From: Kordiimonas lipolytica
GTDB lineage: Bacteria; Pseudomonadota; Alphaproteobacteria; Sphingomonadales; Kordiimonadaceae
Length of the DNA: 64,000 nucleotides
Assembly: GCF_001550065.1 (NCBI RefSeq)
Contig: NZ_LRUB01000028.1
Coordinates: 1-64,000, forward strand
Reading direction: 5' to 3'
The stretch's first letter is position 1. The number at the start of each line of letters is the position of its first letter. The position numbers and the translations under genes are program-made. The notes beneath the pieces were generated by a model. That model had not been told where the DNA came from and did not search any database. It worked only from the letters and a program-made list of their open reading frames with translations. Positions 1-7,793 of the stretch are shown here, in pieces.

Positions 1-40
1 TGTCCGTCGTCAGATAAATTGTTACCAGTAGGCGCTTAAA

Positions 41-61
41 ATAAGAGAGGTTTTGATCTCA
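41..61 (+). repeat. Left terminal inverted repeat of the IS element
   Basis: ATAAGAGAGG followed by TTTTGATCTCA. It matches the inverted sequence at 1456-1477, which has one extra A after the first ten bases and one substitution near the inner end. It lies 15 bases beyond the 3' end of the transposase gene. Confidence 0.7.
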
Positions 62-75
62 TATCTTGTTTTAAG

Positions 76-1050
76 TTAAGCAGCCTTTGCGTGATGTCGC
101 AAGGCTCGTTGTCTTAAGGTTTGTTGTTTGATTTTTCTCCTTCTGTCCAGAATGGTTGGGCCCCGCCCGAAGTAGACATCTGCAGGCGTCAGATTGTTCA
201 GGCTTTCATGATATCGCTCGTGATTATAGTAGTGGATAAACTGGCCGATCTCATGTTCCAGATGACCGGGTAGATAATAGTTATCCAGGAGAATGCGGTT
301 CTTCAGTGTTTGGTGCCAGCGTTCAATCTTGCCCTGTGTTTGCGGGTGATATGGCCTGCCGCGAACATGCCCCATGCCCTTGGCCTTCAGGAAGTCCGCC
401 AGTTCCTCTGCCACATAGGACGAACCATTATCTGATAACAGGCGGGGCATGGCAGCTTTGTCATGACAGCCAGAAGCATTCAGCGCCTGATCAATTGTGT
501 CTGTCACATCCTTGGCTTTCATGGTGCTGCAAAGCTTCCAACTGATCACATAACGGCTGTAATCATCCAGGATCGTGGATAGATAATACCAGCCCCAGCC
601 TTTGATCTTGAAGTAGGTAAAGTCGGTCTGCCATTGCTCGTTAATGCGCGCCGGCTTGTCTTTGAACTCGTCCGCAGCCTTGATCACCACATAGGCCGGG
701 CTGGTGATCATGTTTGCGGCTTTCAGCATGCGGTAAACGCTGGCTTCCGACACAAAGTAGCCCTTGCTGTCCGTGAACTTTACGGCCAGTTCCCTCGGGC
801 TCAGTTCTGGCTCGTCCAGTGCCATATCATGCACCTGTTTACGGATATGATCCGGGATGCGGTTCCAGGCTTCGCCAGGGTGCGGCTGCCGGTCATTGAG
901 ACCATCAAAGCCACTGGCCAGATACCGGTCATACCAGCGGTAGAAAGTCGTGCGTGGAATGCCTATCCTGTCCAGTGTCTGACGTGCCGACAGATGTGAC
1001 TGTTCGACAGTGCGGATGATCTCAAGCTTCTCAGATGCAGAGTATCTCAT
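76..1050 (-). CDS. IS3-family transposase OrfB (DDE integrase-type catalytic subunit)
   Basis: This 324-residue protein catalyses strand transfer of the element. An N-terminal helix-turn-helix region (about residues 5-50) precedes an rve-type integrase core. The catalytic triad is visible: Asp143 in QTDFTY, Asp207 in SDNG and Glu243 in KIERWH. The last two acidic residues have 35 residues between them, the classic DD(35)E spacing. Its ATG overlaps the TGA of OrfA as ATGA, so it is probably made by coupled translation; IS3 elements more often use a frameshift fusion. The reading frame is intact, so the element may still be active. Confidence 0.9.
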   Translation of the reverse strand: MRYSASEKLEIIRTVEQSHLSARQTLDRIGIPRTTFYRWYDRYLASGFDGLNDRQPHPGEAWNRIPDHIRKQVHDMALDEPELSPRELAVKFTDSKGYFVSEASVYRMLKAANMITSPAYVVIKAADEFKDKPARINEQWQTDFTYFKIKGWGWYYLSTILDDYSRYVISWKLCSTMKAKDVTDTIDQALNASGCHDKAAMPRLLSDNGSSYVAEELADFLKAKGMGHVRGRPYHPQTQGKIERWHQTLKNRILLDNYYLPGHLEHEIGQFIHYYNHERYHESLNNLTPADVYFGRGPTILDRRRKIKQQTLRQRALRHHAKAA

Positions 1051-1430
1051 TCTTCGTACCCCCCATCCCCGACCACGCTTTTTTTAAGTAGCCGTATCTC
1101 CAGGGTTTGCTCCGCCACCACTTCCTTCAGGTCCCTGGCTTCCCGCCTTAGGTCGTTTACCTCGTCACTGGTGGCTGCACGCACTGTATCGCCTGCCAGG
1201 CGCTGCTTGCCGGCCTCCAAAAATTCCTTCGACCATTTGTAATACATGCTCTGCGCGATGCCTTCCCGGCGACACAGTTCGGCAACCGATGTCTCGCGGC
1301 TCAGCCCCTCAAGGACAATCCGGATCTTCTCCTCGGCCGAATAAATCTTCCGCGTCGCGCGGCGGATGTTCTTAACTGTTTGATCTGCGGCTGACTTGCC
1401 ACTTTTTGAACTAGAGGATTTAGCTTTCAT
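1047..1430 (-). CDS. IS3-family transposase OrfA (helix-turn-helix DNA-binding subunit)
   Basis: This 127-residue protein should recognise the IS ends. A lysine- and serine-rich start leads into a helix-turn-helix of the Tnp_1 type, about residues 30-80, containing AELCRREGIAQSMYYKW. A leucine-rich coiled coil follows near residues 90-120, typical of IS3 OrfA multimerisation helices. It precedes OrfB with a four-base overlap. The start is the ATG at 1430, just inside the right inverted repeat. The family assignment rests on the two-gene layout and the DDE partner. Confidence 0.85.
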   Translation of the reverse strand: MKAKSSSSKSGKSAADQTVKNIRRATRKIYSAEEKIRIVLEGLSRETSVAELCRREGIAQSMYYKWSKEFLEAGKQRLAGDTVRAATSDEVNDLRREARDLKEVVAEQTLEIRLLKKSVVGDGGYEE

Positions 1431-1455
1431 TCTTCGTTCCTTACGTCACTTCAAA

Positions 1456-1477
1456 TGAAATCAAAATCCTCTCTTAT
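1456..1477 (-). repeat. Right terminal inverted repeat of the IS element
   Basis: Read on the minus strand it is ATAAGAGAGG then ATTTTGATTTCA, the partner of the left repeat at 41-61. It lies 25 bases upstream of the first transposase gene, as expected for an IS end. Confidence 0.7.
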
Positions 1478-1618
1478 GCAATTGCCTTCTTTGGCCCCAT
1501 AAGCCCTGACGGGGAACAGCGCTGCTATACCAAAATGATGCAGGGCGTGCACGAAGCGGTCACGGACAAAGACTATATGTTCGGAACGAAGCTCGCCACG
1601 CTCCTTGGGCTGGAGTAA
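1478..1618 (+). pseudogene. 3' remnant of a gene truncated by the IS insertion
   Basis: An open frame runs out of the IS right end and stops at TAA 1616-1618. It gives about 47 residues beyond the IS border, from AIAFFGPISPDGEQ to KLATLLGLE. The residue composition looks like real coding sequence and a strong hairpin follows 20 bases after the stop, so this is most likely the C-terminus of a gene whose 5' part was lost or displaced. I do not recognise the family. Bases 1-40, left of the IS, show no matching upstream half within this window. Confidence 0.55.
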
Positions 1619-1638
1619 GCCAAGAGGGAGAGCCCTTC

Positions 1639-1676
1639 GCCCAGCGAGGCAGGCCAATCGCCTGCCTCCTCTGGGC
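1639..1676 (+). terminator. Hairpin after the truncated gene
   Basis: A long stem: GCCCAG then CGAGGCAGGC, loop CAATC, GCCTGCCTC, a short mismatch, then CTGGGC. It lies 20 bases after the stop of the gene remnant. No T-run follows, so it is either a weak intrinsic terminator or a 3'-end stabilising structure. Confidence 0.6.
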
Positions 1677-1752
1677 GTGCAGGAAAAGCACAATGCTATT
1701 TATTTCTGATCGAATTCGAAGCGAACAGACCTTAGATCGACTGAGAACAACC

Positions 1753-1790
1753 TTGACATTAGCTGTATAAAATGAGAACAAATAGTGAAC
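1753..1790 (+). promoter_or_regulatory. SOS promoter region of imuA-imuB-dnaE2 with LexA box
   Basis: GAAC-N7-GAAC at 1776-1790 is the complement of the alphaproteobacterial LexA operator GTTC-N7-GTTC. A TTGACA -35-like hexamer lies at 1753-1758, so the operator would cover the -10 region and block initiation. The box ends 11 bases before the imuA start. The same arrangement (TTGACA followed by GAAC-N7-GAAC) precedes lexA at 49071-49105, which supports the reading. The -10 itself is not clear. Confidence 0.8.
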
Positions 1791-1800
1791 ATATGAGCGA

Positions 1801-2622
1801 GTGATGAGAGTGAGGATATGGCCTGTGTTTCCTGTCGCAGAAAATGACAACCCTGAAAAAACGCAGGTTTCCGCGCACAAGCAGGCGACACTGAAGGGTC
1901 TTCAGGCACAGCTTGGTAGCGCGGGGGTGACGCTCCCTGCCCTTGGGCCTGATGTGACCGACGCAGCGGACCGCACAGAGATGCTGACATCCCTTGCCTA
2001 TGGCGAAGTGCATGAGCTGTGGGCTGAAACGATAGTAGACTATACCGCCGCCATGGCCTGCCTGCTGATGGCGGTCAGGGACAGCGACAAGCCCATCCTG
2101 TGGGTGACGAGCCGCGCTGTGGCGCTGGATCACGGCCTGCCTTATGGCCCCGGGCTCAAACAGTATGACATCGCCCCCGAACGCATCATATTGGTTCAGG
2201 CGCACAAGGCCATCGATGCCCTCTGGGCCGTGGAGGAAGGTCTCAAGACCGATGCGTTCGCGACCGTGGTGGGCGAATGCGACCCGGTGGACCTGACGGC
2301 CAGCCGCCGCCTGACCCTCGCGGCCCAAACACACGGCAGTCGCTGCCTGCTCCTTATACGGTCGCCTGAAGCCCCGTCAAGCGGGGCCCACAGCCGCTTT
2401 CGTATCGCCCCCGCCGCCAGCCTTAATGCGCTTTTTGACGCCAAAGCTCCAGGCGATGCCCGCGGCACGATCAACCTTGTCAAACACAGGGGTGGTGAAC
2501 GCCCTTTCTCTATCACGATGGAGTGGCCCTCTCATGCGCAGGATTATCTCTCTATGGCTTCCGAGGTGGCCGATCGATCGGTGGCACCGCGCGCAGGCGA
2601 GCCCGTGCACGCCACTGGATAG
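1801..2622 (+). CDS. imuA: ImuA, RecA-like accessory protein of SOS mutagenesis
   Basis: ImuA works with ImuB and DnaE2 in damage-induced error-prone translesion synthesis. The protein is 273 residues from GTG 1801, or 272 from ATG 1804. It has the general layout of the RecA/SulA-like ImuA family: an N-terminal helical part, then alternating beta strands such as KPILWVTSR and CLLLIR. I do not see a canonical Walker A motif. Identification rests largely on position: it is directly downstream of a LexA box and upstream of imuB and dnaE2. Its 3' end overlaps imuB by 89 bases in another frame. Confidence 0.85.
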   Translation: MMRVRIWPVFPVAENDNPEKTQVSAHKQATLKGLQAQLGSAGVTLPALGPDVTDAADRTEMLTSLAYGEVHELWAETIVDYTAAMACLLMAVRDSDKPILWVTSRAVALDHGLPYGPGLKQYDIAPERIILVQAHKAIDALWAVEEGLKTDAFATVVGECDPVDLTASRRLTLAAQTHGSRCLLLIRSPEAPSSGAHSRFRIAPAASLNALFDAKAPGDARGTINLVKHRGGERPFSITMEWPSHAQDYLSMASEVADRSVAPRAGEPVHATG

Positions 2623-4108
2623 CCTGACGGATAGCTCGGCGGATAGGCCACTTGTCCTGACGGAATCTGAAAACCAGACCCAGAAGCTTTATGCCGTATG
2701 CCCGGCTGCTGCCGCCCTTGGCCTTGCGCCGGGTATGACGCTTGCGGAAGCACGCGCCATCAAACCGGACATTGATGTGCATCAGGCGGATAAGCAGAAG
2801 GACACCCAAGACCTTGAGGCGCTCGCCCGCTGGCTGGGGCGCTACAGCCCCCTTGTGGCGCTCGATGGGCAAGATGGCATTCTGCTCGACGTCACCGGTT
2901 GCCCGCACCTGTTCGGCGGCGAACGCGCCATGCTGGACAATATCCGTCACAGGCTTGAAAAAGCCGGAATTAATAGCCGTCTCGCGATGGCCGAAAACCA
3001 GGCAGCAGCCTGGGCCCTTTCGCACTACCGGGACGGCACAATCAGCCGGGATGCGGCCAACACTCAGGAGCTGCTCGCGCCCCTGCCCGTCTCGGCCCTC
3101 AGGCTGGATAGCTCCAGTGTGCAAACCCTTGTGCGCCTTGGCCTCAAGACAGCCGGAAGCTTGTTCTCACTGCCGCGCCCTGCTCTCGCGCGCCGCTTCC
3201 GGGGCAAACCCTCGAAAATGGTGGCTGATCTCCTGACACGGCTAGACATGGCTTCTGGCAGCCGGGAAGCACCGATATCCCCCCTGGAGGCATTGCCCAA
3301 CTGGCAGGTCCGGCAAGCCTTCAGTGAACCCGTCGTGCACTTGGAAACCATTAAAATTGCATGCGACAAGCTTCTGACAGAGCTGGCCGTTGCGCTAGCA
3401 CGTGCAGAACTGGGACTATCCCGCCTGGGGCTTTATGCTTTTCGCGTGGACGGCAGTGTCCAGCAGCTCACGATCGGCACCAACAAGCCAAGCCGCGACA
3501 GAAAACACCTTATGCGCCTTTTGGTAGAGAAAATTCCGCTGCTTGAGGCTGAGTTCGGTTTTGACCTGTTGATCTTGAAGGCCTATGAGACCGAGCGCCT
3601 TGCCCCTGCCCAACTGGCATCAAGCCAGGATACGCAGGAGCAAACAGCTTCCGAAGTACTGGACAGGCTGAGCACCCGCCTTGGCACCGGCACAGTCAGA
3701 CACCTGAAGCACCGTCATAGCCATCTGCCCGAACGCATGCAAAGTTTCATGCCTGTGGGAACTGGGGCACCTGACTGGGGCAGCCTGCCTGAAAACCTGC
3801 CCGAGAGGCCCCTGCGCCTCTTGTGCCGCCCTGAAACCATCGATGTACTGGCAGAGGTTCCGGAAGGTGCCCCAAAGCGTTTCTGCTGGCGCCGGATGGA
3901 GCATCGGGTCGTCCGGGCGGCAGGCCCTGAACGGATCGCCCCCGAATGGTGGCTGTGCGAGGAAGACCGCACCCGCGACTATTATAAGGTGGAAGTGTCA
4001 TCCGGGGCCCGTTTCTGGCTGTTCCGCTATGGTCTTTACACAATGCCTGACTCTCACGCCCATCAGGGAGAACGGCCAGATTGGTACATGCATGGCTTTT
4101 TCGCCTGA
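2534..4108 (+). CDS. imuB: ImuB, catalytically inactive Y-family polymerase homologue
   Basis: ImuB is the hub of the mutasome: in characterised systems it links DnaE2 to the sliding clamp and to ImuA. The 524-residue protein starts at ATG 2534 with RRIISLWLPRWPIDRW, the family's N-terminal signature. The segments GLAPGMTLAEARAI and GILLDVTGCPHLFGG correspond to Y-family palm motifs but lack the usual paired catalytic acids, so it is probably not a polymerase itself. The C-terminal third holds the ImuB-specific region ending in RFWLFRYGLY and WYMHGFFA. The start lies inside imuA, and dnaE2 begins eight bases after the stop. Confidence 0.92.
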   Translation: MRRIISLWLPRWPIDRWHRAQASPCTPLDSLTDSSADRPLVLTESENQTQKLYAVCPAAAALGLAPGMTLAEARAIKPDIDVHQADKQKDTQDLEALARWLGRYSPLVALDGQDGILLDVTGCPHLFGGERAMLDNIRHRLEKAGINSRLAMAENQAAAWALSHYRDGTISRDAANTQELLAPLPVSALRLDSSSVQTLVRLGLKTAGSLFSLPRPALARRFRGKPSKMVADLLTRLDMASGSREAPISPLEALPNWQVRQAFSEPVVHLETIKIACDKLLTELAVALARAELGLSRLGLYAFRVDGSVQQLTIGTNKPSRDRKHLMRLLVEKIPLLEAEFGFDLLILKAYETERLAPAQLASSQDTQEQTASEVLDRLSTRLGTGTVRHLKHRHSHLPERMQSFMPVGTGAPDWGSLPENLPERPLRLLCRPETIDVLAEVPEGAPKRFCWRRMEHRVVRAAGPERIAPEWWLCEEDRTRDYYKVEVSSGARFWLFRYGLYTMPDSHAHQGERPDWYMHGFFA

Positions 4109-4116
4109 GATCAACC

Positions 4117-7100
4117 ATGTATTCTGAACTGCAAATAACCAGTAATTACAGCTTCTTAAGAGGCGCCTCTCATCCTGACGAATTGGTCATTACGGCCAAG
4201 GCGCTGGGACTGAAGGCCGTGGCGATCACAGACCATAATACCCTGTGCGGCATTGTGCGCGGCCATATCGCCGCAAAAGCCCATGATATTGGCTATATAC
4301 CCGCCTGCCGCCTGAACCTGCGCTGCGGCACCAGCCTGCTTGCCTACCCCACAGACCGCGCGGCCTATGCCCGTCTGACCGAATTGTTAACCGTCGGCAA
4401 CCGCCGGACGGAAAAAGGCGCCTGTGACCTGGCGCTCGAAGATGTCGCAGCCTTTTCCAAAGGGCATATCTTCGCATTGCTGCCAGAAAGCTTGGGGAAA
4501 AACCTGCCAGATGCCCTGCCCAAACTGCGGGAAAAGCTGGATGCCCCGCTCTACTTGGCTGCCTGTCACCATTACCGGGGAGATGACCGGCAACGGATTG
4601 GCGCACTGGCAAGCATAGCACACCAGGCAAATATCCCGATCGTTGCCACCGGAGACGTGCTGTACCACAGCCCACAGCGGCGGGAGCTGACGGATACCCT
4701 AACCTGCATCCGCACCCACCAGAGGATTGAGGAAGCGGGATACCTGCTGGCAGCCAATGCCGAACGATACCTTAAATCAGCGCAGGAGATGGCCCGGCTG
4801 TTCACAGATTACCCGGATGCCATCAAAAACACGCTCGAAATCGCCGAACGCTGTCAGTTCTCCCTGGATGAACTGCGATATAATTACCCAACTGAGCCCG
4901 TTCCTGACGGCTTGACACCGCAAGCTTATCTGGAACAGATATCCCGTAGGATGATCAAGGGTCGGTTCCCTGCCGGTGTCCCCAGCCCCGTATCCGATAC
5001 GCTGGAGCGTGAGTTGAAGATTGTGGGGAGGAAGGGCTATGCTCCCTACTTTCTAACGGTTTATGACATTGTCACTTATGCCCGCAGCTTGAATATCCTA
5101 TGCCAAGGACGCGGGTCTGCAGCCAATTCCATAATCTGTTTTGCCCTTGGCATCACTGACGTTGACCCAACAGAAATTGACCTGCTGTTCGACCGTTTCA
5201 TCTCCGACGAACGGGATGAGCCACCCGATATTGATGTGGATTTCGAACATGAACGGCGAGAGGAGGTAATCCAGTATATTTACAGGCGCTATGGCAGGCA
5301 CCGGGCCGGTCTTGCCGCCACACTGATTACATACCGTCCACGCAGCGCCATCCGCGAGGTCGGCAAGGTCATGGGCTTGTCTGAAGACACAATCGGCGCA
5401 CTATCAGGTACGGTTTGGGGCTCTTACGGTCGCGATATCCCCGATGAACAGGTTCGCGAGGCCGGTTTCGACCCCATGGACAAGCGCCTGAAACAAACGC
5501 TCTCGCTCGCGCATGAAATCATGGGCTTTCCCCGGCACCTGTCGCAGCATGTGGGCGGTTTTGTGCTAACTGAAGCCCCGCTTCACGAGGTCGTCCCCAT
5601 ACAGAATGCTGCGATGAAAGACCGGACAGTGATTGAATGGAACAAGGATGACCTGGATGCCTTGGATATCCTGAAGGTAGACGTGCTGTCGCTGGGTATG
5701 CTTACCTGCATCCGCAAGGCGTTCGACATGATCAGGTTCCACCACGGACTACCCTATACGCTTGCAAGCCTGCCGAAGGACGACTGCGCCACCTATGACA
5801 TGCTGGAGAAAGCGGATACCATCGGCGTCTTCCAAGTCGAAAGCCGTGCGCAGATGAGCATGCTGCCCCGCCTGAAGCCCAGAAAGTTTTATGACCTTGT
5901 CGTTCAGGTAGCTATCGTCCGCCCTGGCCCCATCCAGGGTGATATGGTTCACCCTTACCTAAGGCGGCGCCAGGGCAAAGAAGAACATGAGCTGCCGTGG
6001 CGCGACCCTGCGTTCGGCACACCGGATGAGCTGAACGACGTTCTGAAGGCCACTTATGGTGTGCCACTCTTTCAGGAGCAGGCGATGAAAATCGCAATCG
6101 TCGCGGCCGGCTTTACGCCCGCCGAGGCCGACCAGCTCAGGCGCTCGATGGCGTCTTTCCGCAACCATGGCACCATCCACAAGTTTGAGGAAAAGTTCAT
6201 CACGGGCATGACCAACCGTGGCTACAGACGGGATTATGCCGAACGTTGTTTCAACCAGATCAAGGGGTTTGCCGATTACGGCTTCCCGGAAAGCCACGCT
6301 GCTGCGTTCGCGATGCTTGCCTATGCTTCAGCTTGGCTCAAATGTCATTATCCACATGCTTTTGCCGCAGCCCTCCTCAATTCCCAGCCTATGGGATTTT
6401 ATGCCCCAGCCCAAATTGTGCGTGATGCACGCGATCATGGCGTGAAAGTGCATCCAGCAGACGTGAATATAAGTAACTGGGACAGCCATCTGGAGCCTGA
6501 ACCAAACAGCAAGTGGAAGTGGGCTATCCGGTTGGGGCTGAGGCAGATAAAGGGCATCGCCAAGTCAACGGCCGATATCCTGACTAGTGCCCGAACCCGC
6601 CCCTATGCCGATGTGGCTGACCTGCATACCCGTACCCGGCTGTCGGTCAGCCAGCTTGAAAAACTGGCGGAAGCGGATGCCTTCAGGTCCTGCCGCCTGG
6701 ACCGACGACAGGCCTTGTGGCAGGTACGTGGGCTAATTGATGCCCCTGACCTTCCCCTCTTCCAACATGCCGATGTTAGGGAACACGCAGAAAATGAAAG
6801 CGTGACACTGCCACACATGCCTCTCTCCGAACATGTGGTCAATGACTACCAGACCATGCGCTTATCCCTTAAGGCGCACCCACTGGACTTCCTGAGAAGC
6901 AGTCTGCACGCACGAGGTGTCATTCAAAACACTGACCTTCCCGACCTTGGCAATGGTGCCAAGGTCAGAATAGCTGGCCTGGTGTTAGTGCGTCAGCGTC
7001 CCGGCAAAGGCAACGTCGTTTTCATAACACTGGAAGATGAAACAGGCGTTGCGAACGTGATTGTCTGGAAACGTCTGTTTAAAAAACAACGAGCCGTATT

Positions 7101-7311
7101 GATGTCCAGCCGACTTTTATTGGTGGATGGACAACTGCAGCATGAAGACGGCGTTACGCACCTGATTGCAGATAAGCTTACAGATATATCCTCGGACTTA
7201 CTCAACTTGTCAGACAAAAATGCATCAGCGGAAAGTCTTCCCGCCTATCGCGGTGCATCCCACCCCAGAGATGTTAAAAACCTGATCCCTAAAAGCAGGG
7301 ACTTCCATTAA
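4117..7311 (+). CDS. dnaE2: Error-prone DNA polymerase III alpha subunit DnaE2
   Basis: This C-family polymerase performs SOS mutagenic synthesis past lesions. It is 1064 residues from ATG 4117 (MYSELQITSNYSFLRGASHP), a normal length. An N-terminal PHP domain carries AITDHNTLCG. The polymerase core follows, with the catalytic acidic cluster PDIDVDF at D371, D373 and D375. A helix-hairpin-helix region lies near residue 800, and an OB fold near 947-1020 contains GLVLVRQRPGKGNVVFITLED. It is the last gene of the imuA-imuB-dnaE2 operon, starting eight bases after imuB, and so should be induced from the LexA-boxed promoter. Confidence 0.97.
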   Translation: MYSELQITSNYSFLRGASHPDELVITAKALGLKAVAITDHNTLCGIVRGHIAAKAHDIGYIPACRLNLRCGTSLLAYPTDRAAYARLTELLTVGNRRTEKGACDLALEDVAAFSKGHIFALLPESLGKNLPDALPKLREKLDAPLYLAACHHYRGDDRQRIGALASIAHQANIPIVATGDVLYHSPQRRELTDTLTCIRTHQRIEEAGYLLAANAERYLKSAQEMARLFTDYPDAIKNTLEIAERCQFSLDELRYNYPTEPVPDGLTPQAYLEQISRRMIKGRFPAGVPSPVSDTLERELKIVGRKGYAPYFLTVYDIVTYARSLNILCQGRGSAANSIICFALGITDVDPTEIDLLFDRFISDERDEPPDIDVDFEHERREEVIQYIYRRYGRHRAGLAATLITYRPRSAIREVGKVMGLSEDTIGALSGTVWGSYGRDIPDEQVREAGFDPMDKRLKQTLSLAHEIMGFPRHLSQHVGGFVLTEAPLHEVVPIQNAAMKDRTVIEWNKDDLDALDILKVDVLSLGMLTCIRKAFDMIRFHHGLPYTLASLPKDDCATYDMLEKADTIGVFQVESRAQMSMLPRLKPRKFYDLVVQVAIVRPGPIQGDMVHPYLRRRQGKEEHELPWRDPAFGTPDELNDVLKATYGVPLFQEQAMKIAIVAAGFTPAEADQLRRSMASFRNHGTIHKFEEKFITGMTNRGYRRDYAERCFNQIKGFADYGFPESHAAAFAMLAYASAWLKCHYPHAFAAALLNSQPMGFYAPAQIVRDARDHGVKVHPADVNISNWDSHLEPEPNSKWKWAIRLGLRQIKGIAKSTADILTSARTRPYADVADLHTRTRLSVSQLEKLAEADAFRSCRLDRRQALWQVRGLIDAPDLPLFQHADVREHAENESVTLPHMPLSEHVVNDYQTMRLSLKAHPLDFLRSSLHARGVIQNTDLPDLGNGAKVRIAGLVLVRQRPGKGNVVFITLEDETGVANVIVWKRLFKKQRAVLMSSRLLLVDGQLQHEDGVTHLIADKLTDISSDLLNLSDKNASAESLPAYRGASHPRDVKNLIPKSRDFH

Positions 7312-7500
7312 TTGGTTGCAAAAGATACACGCCATGCGGGATTTGCCTTAGGCCTTTTAACCTGTTGATTTAAATTATCTAATTGGTTAACCAGCTTCGC
7401 AAAAGATAAAATTTTTATAAAAAAAACACATAGATTTGTAACTTCGTTAACCATTGACTATTAGTATTCCATCAACGATTTCAAGTGAAGCCTGTGCCTT

Positions 7501-7776
7501 ATGTCAATGTCTGAAAAACTGATCGGCGGCCTGTTTTTCTTCCTGTGCGCCCCGTTACTCCTCATCCTCGCCCCCACGGGTCTGAGCTTGGGAGTAGTAT
7601 CGTTAGTGGCATTCGCCTATACCTACCGGTATATCGTAACAACCAGACACCGCTGTAACAGCTGTGGGCATATTTTCACATTTGGTCTGAAAGACTATAT
7701 CGCTTTGGCCAAAAGCTCTTTCTGCTGCCCGCATTGCAAAAAGCACAAGCGCTGGTCAAACTTGTCTCACTATTAA
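7501..7776 (+). CDS. Small membrane protein with C-terminal zinc ribbon, unknown function
   Basis: I do not recognise a named family. The 91-residue protein (89 from the second ATG at 7507) has one or two hydrophobic segments at about residues 8-45, then a cytoplasmic-type tail with CNSC at 52-55 and CPHC at 76-79. These two CxxC knuckles, 20 residues apart, are typical of a zinc ribbon. Another cysteine precedes the second knuckle. It follows dnaE2 after a 189-base AT-rich gap and converges on the nucleotidyltransferase gene, so it is probably transcribed alone. No clear Shine-Dalgarno sequence is visible. Confidence 0.65.
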   Translation: MSMSEKLIGGLFFFLCAPLLLILAPTGLSLGVVSLVAFAYTYRYIVTTRHRCNSCGHIFTFGLKDYIALAKSSFCCPHCKKHKRWSNLSHY

Positions 7777-7793
7777 TCAGACAACTGAACTAT

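Larger units (their letters stand above)
41..1477 (-). mobile_element. IS3-family insertion sequence
   Basis: Two overlapping leftward transposase genes are bracketed by an imperfect inverted repeat. The left end begins ATAAGAGAGG at 41 and the right end begins with the same ten bases read leftward from 1477. Similarity continues inward as TTTTGATCTCA against ATTTTGATTTCA and stops outward, so I place the borders near 41 and 1477. No short target duplication is visible (AAA against GCA), so the exact ends are uncertain by a few bases, or the copy has rearranged. The element interrupts a rightward gene whose 3' end survives beyond 1477. Confidence 0.85.

Noticed and set aside
38..1480. A target-site duplication for the IS
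   Set aside because: The flanking triplets are AAA and GCA, and shifting the borders by up to three bases gives no match.
1766..1773. TATAAAAT as the imuA -10 box
   Set aside because: It lies only seven bases after TTGACA, too close for a sigma-70 promoter with that -35.
7312..7500. A terminator or small RNA after dnaE2
   Set aside because: The only palindrome, GCCTTAGGC, leaves no loop. The AT-rich stretch shows no convincing promoter or stem.
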